This document shows positions 13,029 through 17,785 of a DNA stretch of 17,785 nt, one piece after another (position 1 is the stretch's first letter; every line of letters starts with the position of its first letter). Origin of the DNA: an uncultured Oscillospiraceae bacterium (GTDB lineage: Bacteria > Bacillota > Clostridia > Oscillospirales > Ruminococcaceae); NCBI GenBank assembly GCA_910578965.1, contig CAJTSP010000045.1, positions 1-17,785 of the forward strand. The letters run 5' to 3'. A program made the translations under genes and the position numbers. The notes below the pieces were generated by a model, which was not told the origin of the DNA, made no database searches, and worked only from the letters and a program-made list of their open reading frames with translations.

Positions 13029-13525
13029 GGCTCCCACTCCCCTTTCAGCGCGGTTTTTAAGAGGGCGCGTGCCCGGCTCAACTGGCTTAACACCGTGTTT
13101 TGGCGGCTACCCAGCAGCCGTGCGATTTCGGCGCTGGTATATCCCTCGATGTAGTGCAGGTAGATTACCTGCCGGTATTTCAGCGGCAGTGCGCCCACCG
13201 CGTCCAATACGGCCGATTCTTCCGGGGTAAAGGGGGCCGGGAGGCTTTCGTCGAGCGGTACGGTGCGCCGGCGCCACGCGCTGCGGAAAACCGACCGGCA
13301 GCGGTTGATGGTGGCGCGCAGCAGCCAGGCCTTTTGGTGCTCCTCGCTCTCAAACTGGGGCGCGGATCGCAAAAGGCTCAAGAACACCTCCTGGGCAACA
13401 TCCTCGGCATCCTGCATATTCTTTAAAAGGCCAAAGGCAGTGCGCAGTACCAAGGCGCCATAGGTGTCCAGCGCCGCTTCCGCCTGCCGCACAGCCTCGG
13501 GCGCGGGAGCTTTTGCAGAGGGCAT
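13025..13525 (-). CDS. ECF-type RNA polymerase sigma factor
   Basis: A 166-residue sigma-70 family member with only regions 2 and 4. Region 2 is seen in LLKNMQDAEDVAQEVFLSLL and KAWLLRATINRCRSVFRSAWRR (core and -10 binding); region 4 in LPLKYRQVIYLHYIEGYTSAEIARLLGSRQNTVLSQLSRAR, a helix-turn-helix for -35 recognition. GGAGGGAGG is close before the ATG at 13525. It is translationally coupled to the membrane protein at 12438-13028, which is likely its regulator. The regulon is unknown; many such systems autoregulate, but I could not identify a matching promoter upstream. Confidence 0.93.
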   Translation of the reverse strand: MPSAKAPAPEAVRQAEAALDTYGALVLRTAFGLLKNMQDAEDVAQEVFLSLLRSAPQFESEEHQKAWLLRATINRCRSVFRSAWRRRTVPLDESLPAPFTPEESAVLDAVGALPLKYRQVIYLHYIEGYTSAEIARLLGSRQNTVLSQLSRARALLKTALKGEWEP

Positions 13526-13841
13526 AAGCCTCCCTCCTCACATTGTTAGAGCGGCCCCCGACCGGGCGAAGCAAGCAGAGGGTGTACGCCGCCTGCCGGG
13601 GAGCTTGCACTGCTTTGGGACCTTAAACATCTTAAAGGCGCTCCGGGGGCATGCGGGGTCAATCAAGACACCCCGGTATCCGGGGCGGGGCCGTTCCGCC
13701 GCCCATCTTCCCCCAATCGGAATACGCATAAAAAGCAGATTTTATTGCGTTTTGGCTATGGGCTTTTTATGGTATAATAGCCGCAGGGCGCCTGGCCCGC
13801 CCCGCCGTCAACCCAAAACAGACAAAGAAAGGTGCATTGCA
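13526..13841. other. 316 bp divergent intergenic region
   Basis: Lies between the divergently oriented sigma factor and flavin reductase genes. The sigma-proximal 200 bp are GC-rich and I see no certain promoter. The reductase-proximal 100 bp are AT-rich and hold the promoter at 13751-13778. A plus-strand open frame enters from 13464 but shows no family resemblance before the reductase start. Confidence 0.5.
13751..13778 (+). promoter_or_regulatory. Flavin reductase promoter, partly shared with the tandem repeat
   Basis: TATAAT (13773-13778) is preceded by TG in extended -10 position (TGGTATAAT) and by TTTGGC (13751-13756) at 16 bp. The 22 bases from 13769 to 13790 are identical to the minus strand of the hairpin in tandem repeat copy 2 (8248-8269), so the -10 region may derive from that repeat family. 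Confidence 0.6.
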
Positions 13842-14462
13842 ATGAAAGTATTATTGATCAACGGCAGCCCGCACCAAAAGGGCTGCACCTACACTGCCCT
13901 CGCCGAGGTTGCAAGGGAACTGGAGGCGCAGGGGGTGGATTCGGACATTTTCTGGATCGGTTCGGCCCCGGTGGGCGGCTGCATTGGCTGCGGCGGCTGC
14001 GCCGGCAAGGGGGCCTGCGCTTTTGGCGGAAGGGTCAACGAGGCCATCGAACAGGCGAAAACTGCCGATGCGGTCATCCTGGGCAGCCCGGTGCACTACG
14101 CTTCGGCCGCCGGCTCGGCCACCGGCTTTTTTGACCGGCTGTTTTACGCAGGCGGCGCCGCCCTGCGCTTTAAGCCGGGCGCGGCAGTGGCCAGCGCCCG
14201 GCGAGCCGGGACCACCGCCACCCTCGACCAGCTCAACAAATATTTTACCATCAGCAATATGCCTTTGGTGGGCAGCCAGTATTGGAATATGGTACACGGC
14301 TCGCGGCCAGAGGACGTTTTGCAGGACGCCGAGGGGATGCAGACCATGCGTCAGCTTGCCCGCAACATGGCCTGGCTGCTGAAGAGCCTTGAGGCCGGCC
14401 GGGCCGCCGGGCTGCCCCTGCCCGCGCAGGAGGACCGGGTGCGCACCAACTTTATCCGGTAA
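13842..14462 (+). CDS. NAD(P)H-dependent FMN reductase / iron-sulfur flavoprotein-like
   Basis: A 206-residue flavodoxin-fold protein expected to bind FMN and reduce it or other acceptors with NAD(P)H. The N-terminal MKVLLINGSPHQKGCT is the phosphate-binding loop of the family, and AVILGSPVHYASAAG is the isoalloxazine-binding loop. Cysteines C47, C50, C53 and C59 form CX2CX2CX5C, the compact spacing of iron-sulfur flavoproteins, so a [4Fe-4S] cluster is possible. AAAGGTG precedes the start. It is the only confident plus-strand protein gene and overlaps the end of the convergent TraX-like gene by 11 bp, leaving no room for a terminator between them. Confidence 0.92.
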   Translation: MKVLLINGSPHQKGCTYTALAEVARELEAQGVDSDIFWIGSAPVGGCIGCGGCAGKGACAFGGRVNEAIEQAKTADAVILGSPVHYASAAGSATGFFDRLFYAGGAALRFKPGAAVASARRAGTTATLDQLNKYFTISNMPLVGSQYWNMVHGSRPEDVLQDAEGMQTMRQLARNMAWLLKSLEAGRAAGLPLPAQEDRVRTNFIR

Positions 14463-15198
14463 AAAAGGGCTGCCGGCCTGTCGCCAGCCCCAGCCGCAGC
14501 AGGCAGAGGATTAACAGGTGCAGCGGGTAGTACAGGTAAAAAACATACCGGGGCAGGGCGCGGCCCCTCGCCCCGCTGTAGGCAAAAACCGGCACGAGAG
14601 CAAAGAGGGCAAAGGCCCCCGGCCAGTAGCTGTTCCAGGCGCAGTGCAGCAGCATCGCCGCCGCGGCCAGCGCCAGGGCGGCCGTGCGGTTTTTGCGCCA
14701 AAGGGAGAAAACGAGGATCAGCAGCACCCCAAAGCCGCCATAGTCGGTACGCAGGGCTTCGGCCGCCAGCACGCAGGCCGGCGGCCCGGTCCAGCGCAGC
14801 GCGGCGGCGGGCGCGTGCAGGGCGCAGAGGGCCAAAAGCCCCAGCAGGAGGGTGAAAAAGACGTTTTGGTAGTGCGGGTACCAGGGCGTGCTAAAGATGG
14901 CAAGGTCAAACACGGCCTCGCTGAGAAGTGCAAACACCGCCAGCCGCCGGGCATATGCCCAGCGGCTGGCGGTGTTTGCAAAGCCTTCGGCCAGCAAAAA
15001 ACAATAAAGGGGAAAAGCAAGCCGCCCAACGCCCCGGCAGGCAAAATAGAGGGCGGCCAGCGCAGGCCGCCCCGCACAGGCCGCGCCATTTTGCAGCAGC
15101 ACGGCGGCGGCGTGGTCGATGGTCATGCTGCACATGGCCAGCCCCTTGAGGGCAAAGCCGCTTAGCCCCCGCGCGCCGCCAGGGCCGGCGTTATTCAA
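14452..15198 (-). CDS. TraX family membrane protein
   Basis: A 248-residue polytopic membrane protein of the TraX family, named after the F-plasmid pilin N-acetyltransferase; chromosomal firmicute members have no proven role. It shows the family opening GLSGFALKGLAMCSMTIDHAA, then GRLAFPLYCFLLAEGF, a repeated series of hydrophobic segments, and the C-terminal YVFYLYYPLHLLIL typical of acyltransferase-3-like membrane enzymes. I placed the start at TTG 15198, with GAGGA about 8 bases before it inside the end of dapF; an ATG at 15213 is the alternative. Either way it overlaps dapF and is coupled to it. No conjugation genes are nearby. Confidence 0.88.
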   Translation of the reverse strand: MNNAGPGGARGLSGFALKGLAMCSMTIDHAAAVLLQNGAACAGRPALAALYFACRGVGRLAFPLYCFLLAEGFANTASRWAYARRLAVFALLSEAVFDLAIFSTPWYPHYQNVFFTLLLGLLALCALHAPAAALRWTGPPACVLAAEALRTDYGGFGVLLILVFSLWRKNRTAALALAAAAMLLHCAWNSYWPGAFALFALVPVFAYSGARGRALPRYVFYLYYPLHLLILCLLRLGLATGRQPFFTG

Positions 15199-16045
15199 GT
15201 ACGATGTCCTCATCGGTGAGGGTGCCGTCCGCCACCATGTTGGTGGGGCCGGTGACAAACAGCTCGGTGACCTTATCGCCGGCCCAGACCGGCTCTACCA
15301 TCAGGTCATCGCCGGGGTTCGAGACCCGTACCGGGCCGCGCGCCAGCTTACCGGTGGCCTGCAAAGCCGCTACTGAGCTGGCCGACCCGGTGCCGCAGGC
15401 GAGGGTAAAATCCTCCACCCCACGCTCATAGGTACGGATGAGCAGATGGTCCGGCGCGAGCACCTGGCAGAAATTGATGTTGGCCCCCTTGGGGAACTGG
15501 GCATGGTTGCGCAGCTTGCGGGCGATATCGGTAAGCTCGGCGCTGTAGTCCATGCCCTCCAGGTCCTCCCGCAGCAGCACGGCATGCGGCAGGCCAGGGT
15601 CGCCCAGCTCTACATAGGCGCAGTTTATAATCGCGCCGTCCAGCAGCAGGGGGAAATCCACCTCCAGCCGGGTGGGCTCGTTGAGGCAGATTTTATACTC
15701 GCGCTCGTTCAGCCGCCAGGCGTACACGTCGCCGCTGGTGGCCTCGATGGTAATGCGGGGCTTTTGAGCAAAACGCTCATAGCCAAACCGCCCGATGCAG
15801 CGCGCGCCGTTGCCGCACATCTCGCCGAGGCTGCCGTCCCCGTTAAAATAAACGAGCTTAAGGTCGCCGCCGTGCTCGGGCCAATCGGCCACCATCAGGC
15901 CGTCCGCCCCCAGCGAAACATGGCGGGCGCAGGCCTGCTTTGCCAGCTTTGCAAACAGGCTGGCGGGGATGCGCAGCTCGCGGTTGTCGATGACAATAAA
16001 ATCGTTGCCCGCGCCCTGCATTTTGGTAAACGGGATATTCAGCAT
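15191..16045 (-). CDS. dapF: Diaminopimelate epimerase
   Basis: Interconverts LL- and meso-diaminopimelate in the lysine and peptidoglycan precursor pathway. The 284-residue protein has both catalytic cysteines: C77 in GEMCGNGARC and C217 in TLACGTGS. It also has the N-terminal KMQGAGNDFIVID and the substrate-binding YERGVEDFTLACGTG context. Length is normal. The start at 16045 follows AAGGAGGAG. It has its own near-consensus promoter and a leader of about 100 nt. It is followed by the TraX-like gene with an 8 bp overlap. The presence of the gene implies a meso-DAP route to cell wall or lysine. Confidence 0.97.
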   Translation of the reverse strand: MLNIPFTKMQGAGNDFIVIDNRELRIPASLFAKLAKQACARHVSLGADGLMVADWPEHGGDLKLVYFNGDGSLGEMCGNGARCIGRFGYERFAQKPRITIEATSGDVYAWRLNEREYKICLNEPTRLEVDFPLLLDGAIINCAYVELGDPGLPHAVLLREDLEGMDYSAELTDIARKLRNHAQFPKGANINFCQVLAPDHLLIRTYERGVEDFTLACGTGSASSVAALQATGKLARGPVRVSNPGDDLMVEPVWAGDKVTELFVTGPTNMVADGTLTDEDIVLE

Positions 16046-16152
16046 AAAAAGGCTCCTCCTTGTCGGCGGCGGCGCGATAAAAAGCGTCTGCAAAACCCGC
16101 GGATTTGTTTTTGCAAAACCGCCGCACTGGTTTATCTGTCGGCATGGCTCTT

Positions 16153-16181
16153 ATTATACGCGTTAGAAAAGGGCGTGGCAA
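16153..16181 (-). promoter_or_regulatory. dapF promoter
   Basis: On the minus strand TTGCCA (16181-16176) and a perfect TATAAT (16158-16153) are 17 bp apart. The -35 box is only 28 bp past the stop of the DJ-1 family gene, with no terminator visible between them. Confidence 0.7.
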
Positions 16182-16208
16182 CTGCCGCCAGGCCCGGGGC
16201 CGGCCCGT

Positions 16209-16760
16209 TTAATGCCGGTAGACGATGGCCTCTTTTACCTCCTGCGCTTTTTGGGGGCCCTCCAAAAGGGCGGCCAGCTCCAGCGCAAACGGGATGGCCG
16301 CGCCAAGCCCCTGCCCGGTGGTAACCGGCCCGTCGGTAACCGCCTCGGCCCCGGTGATCTCGGCCCCGGCAAGCGCATGCTCAAAGCTGGGGTAGCAGGT
16401 GGCCCTCCTGCCCTCAAGCAGCCCAAGGCCGCCCAGTACGCTGGGGGCGGCGCAGATGGCGGCTACCCGCTTGCCCTGGCCTATAAACCGGCGCACCACC
16501 CCGGTAACCAGGGCGGATCCGCCCAGATGAGTGGTGCCGGGCATGCCGCCGGGCAGCACCAGCATATCGAATTCGTCCAGCGCAAGGGCCTCGGCCAGCG
16601 CGTCTGCTGTTACGCTGATGCGGTGGCTTCCGGTAACCTGCGCTTTGCCGGTGACGGAGGCCATAACCACCTCGACCCCTGCCCGGCGCAGGATGTCCAC
16701 CGTAATCAGCCCCTCGCACTCCTCAAAGCCGTCGGCCAAAAAAACACATACCTTGCTCAT
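16209..16760 (-). CDS. DJ-1/PfpI family protein (ThiJ/YajL-like)
   Basis: A 183-residue cytosolic protein of the DJ-1/PfpI superfamily. The N-terminal VCVFLADGFEECEGLITVDILRRAG carries the conserved glutamate near E15, LPGGMPGTTHL follows at 69-79, and the nucleophile elbow AICAAPSVLG places the reactive cysteine at C103. Length and motifs fit the DJ-1/YajL branch, with proposed glyoxalase, deglycase or redox-chaperone roles that remain debated. The ribosome binding site is ambiguous: GGAG is 13 bases before the ATG and AAAAGG abuts it. It has its own promoter, and a dyad in its leader. Confidence 0.93.
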   Translation of the reverse strand: MSKVCVFLADGFEECEGLITVDILRRAGVEVVMASVTGKAQVTGSHRISVTADALAEALALDEFDMLVLPGGMPGTTHLGGSALVTGVVRRFIGQGKRVAAICAAPSVLGGLGLLEGRRATCYPSFEHALAGAEITGAEAVTDGPVTTGQGLGAAIPFALELAALLEGPQKAQEVKEAIVYRH

Positions 16761-16784
16761 CCTTTTAGAAACGCTCCTTTTTTA

Positions 16785-16802
16785 GGCCGATCGGGATCGG
16801 CC
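16785..16802. promoter_or_regulatory. Perfect dyad in the leader of the DJ-1 family gene
   Basis: GGCCGATC-gg-GATCGGCC is an 8 bp perfect inverted repeat lying about 20-40 nt after the predicted transcription start and just before the ribosome binding region. It could be an operator or a 5' stabilising hairpin. Confidence 0.4.
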
Positions 16803-16827
16803 CCCTATTAATAAATCCCTATAACAA

Positions 16828-16857
16828 ATTATAAAGCAAAACCCGCCCGGCCGTCAA
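16828..16857 (-). promoter_or_regulatory. DJ-1 family gene promoter
   Basis: On the minus strand TTGACG (16857-16852) and TATAAT (16833-16828) are 18 bp apart, with an AT-rich start region. Most of the -35 box lies in the loop of the preceding terminator. Confidence 0.65.
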
Positions 16858-16874
16858 ATTGCGGGCCGGGCGGG
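16834..16874 (-). terminator. Rho-independent terminator of the spoIIP transcript
   Basis: An 11 bp perfect GC stem (16874-16864 with 16852-16842, CCCGCCCGGCC/GGCCGGGCGGG) with an 11 nt loop is followed on the minus strand by TTTTGCTT. It lies about 90 bp past the SpoIIP stop. Confidence 0.85.
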
Positions 16875-16963
16875 GAGGATGTCGGATCAAAGCACGGCGG
16901 CCGGGCCGGCGGGGCCCCGCATCCAGGGCAAGGGCCGAAACCCTGGTATCCCGCGGCGCACGG

Positions 16964-17785
16964 CTACTGCCCGGCGGTAAACAGGCCGGCCAGCGCCTCG
17001 CCCACCAGCTCGCCGGCGTAAAGGGCCTCGTTTAGCGTGTTGGCGTGCCCGCCAATCTCGATCAGCAGGCTGCCGGTAGTGAGGTCTTGGTTGTAGTAGC
17101 GGTAATCAAACAGCACCGGACGGGTAAGACCGGGAAACCGGCTTTCCATGGCGTTTTGCCATGCAGCGGCAAACCGCAGGTTTTCCCGGAAATTAGGCAG
17201 GTTTCCGCCGCGGTCTGCCCCGCAGATAATCATTACCTGCGCGCAGGGCTGCCCGTCGATCTCGGCAAGCGGCTTGACCCGGGTGCCGTCCTGCTGCTCA
17301 ATGGCGTCCCGGTGGACGTCCAGCACTACCTTGATGCTGGGGTACTGCTCCAGGTACCAGCGCACCGTCTCATTGGATTTGGCATAGCTGCCGTTGTAGC
17401 TGGGATAATCGTGCAGGGTGGTGTCCTGCAGGGTACAGATGCCTGCTGCGTCCAGCCGCTCGGCAATCCGCGCGCCTACCGCCGCCATGTTTACCGCAGT
17501 GTCGGTGCTGCGACAGGTGAATGCGGGGTCGTACCAGCCGTTGTCGGCCAATTCGTAGGTTTCGGTGGCATGGGTGTGCATGATGAGCACCTGCGGCTCC
17601 TCGCTGCCTGCCTCTACAGCAAAGGGCATCCCGCCTGCGATAATGCCGGCCACCTCGGCATCCGAAAGGGCGGTGCAGTTTTTAATGCTGGCCACGCCGC
17701 ACGACACATAGCCCTCCCCGCTGCCCTGCTGGTAATGGGCCGAGACGATGGTGCCCGCGCCGGGCGGGGCCTCGGCGGGCGGGGC
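16964..17785 (-). CDS. spoIIP: Stage II sporulation protein P, 5' part outside the window
   Basis: C-terminal 273 codons of SpoIIP, the peptidoglycan amidase/endopeptidase that works with SpoIID and SpoIIM in septal thinning and engulfment during sporulation. The catalytic domain is clear: VLIMHTHATETY, YPSYNGSYAKSNETV, YPSIKVVLDVHRDAI with a probable metal-ligand histidine, and a terminal GSLLIEIGGHANTLNEA. The frame is open to the window edge (upstream residues end HYQQGSGEGYVSCGVASI), so the N-terminal membrane anchor and start lie beyond 17785; an internal ATG/GTG at 17707 should not be taken as the start. Its presence indicates spore-forming ancestry or ability. Confidence 0.93.
   Translation of the reverse strand, partial: APPAEAPPGAGTIVSAHYQQGSGEGYVSCGVASIKNCTALSDAEVAGIIAGGMPFAVEAGSEEPQVLIMHTHATETYELADNGWYDPAFTCRSTDTAVNMAAVGARIAERLDAAGICTLQDTTLHDYPSYNGSYAKSNETVRWYLEQYPSIKVVLDVHRDAIEQQDGTRVKPLAEIDGQPCAQVMIICGADRGGNLPNFRENLRFAAAWQNAMESRFPGLTRPVLFDYRYYNQDLTTGSLLIEIGGHANTLNEALYAGELVGEALAGLFTAGQ

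Noticed and set aside
16046..16150. Lysine riboswitch in the dapF leader
   Set aside because: The leader is only about 100 nt, too short for the lysine element, and none of its conserved segments is visible. A frame starting MPTDKPVRRF there overlaps dapF out of frame and lacks support.

Overview
The window is a 17.8 kb, GC-rich chromosomal segment from what looks like an endospore-lineage member of the Clostridia, most likely a gut Ruminococcaceae/Oscillospiraceae bacterium (Faecalibacterium/Subdoligranulum-like). The evidence is AGGAGG-type ribosome binding sites, sigma-A-type promoters, a SpoIIP engulfment gene, RicT (YaaT), the cyclic-di-AMP receptor DarA (YaaQ), and diaminopimelate epimerase. 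The genus assignment is inference. No rRNA, tRNA, CRISPR array, prophage or plasmid module was found. Almost every gene is on the minus strand; the one confident plus-strand protein gene is the flavin reductase at 13842-14462.

Layout. 31-654: AAA_26/cytidylate-kinase-like P-loop kinase with its own promoter and a folded leader. 655-1229: no protein gene; it holds that leader, a plus-strand promoter and a bidirectional terminator bounding a candidate ~100 nt small RNA. 1230-7793: a long minus-strand block, read in transcription order as darA, holB, ricT, 2[4Fe-4S] ferredoxin, trmN6-like, rsmI, yfcE-like phosphoesterase, birA-type ligase. This matches the Bacillus subtilis yaaQ-holB-yaaT-yabB-rsmI order, with yaaR, yabA and yazA missing and a ferredoxin with its own promoter and terminator in the yabA slot. 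7794-8498: 705 bp without a gene, carrying two tandem copies of a ~112 bp repeat full of TATAAT boxes and hairpins. 8499-9149: rhomboid/Der1-like membrane protein without an evident catalytic motif. 9536-11806: YitT/DUF2179 membrane protein and MgtE Mg2+ transporter, driven by a strong promoter ~310 bp upstream of mgtE through a long GC-rich leader with a possible 31-codon upstream ORF. 12237-12453: a 217 bp MITE-like element with 16 bp inverted ends and a TTA target duplication; its end supplies the last codons and stop of an anti-sigma-like gene. 12438-13525: ECF sigma factor plus membrane anti-sigma-like protein, overlapping by ATGA. 13842-14462: flavodoxin-fold NAD(P)H-dependent FMN reductase. 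14452-16045: TraX-like membrane protein and dapF. 16209-16760: DJ-1/PfpI protein. 16964-window end: SpoIIP, 5' part missing.

Functionally this is mostly housekeeping: replication clamp loading (HolB), rRNA and tRNA methylation (RsmI, TrmN6), biotin attachment, diaminopimelate synthesis, Mg2+ uptake, and sporulation and second-messenger functions (RicT, DarA, SpoIIP). The unexplained parts are non-coding: the mgtE leader, the small-RNA candidate, the TATAAT-rich tandem repeat (22 nt of which reappear exactly at the flavin reductase promoter), the MITE that rewrites the anti-sigma C-terminus, and a terminator whose loop contains the next gene's -35 box. All computational checks proposed below remain to be run.
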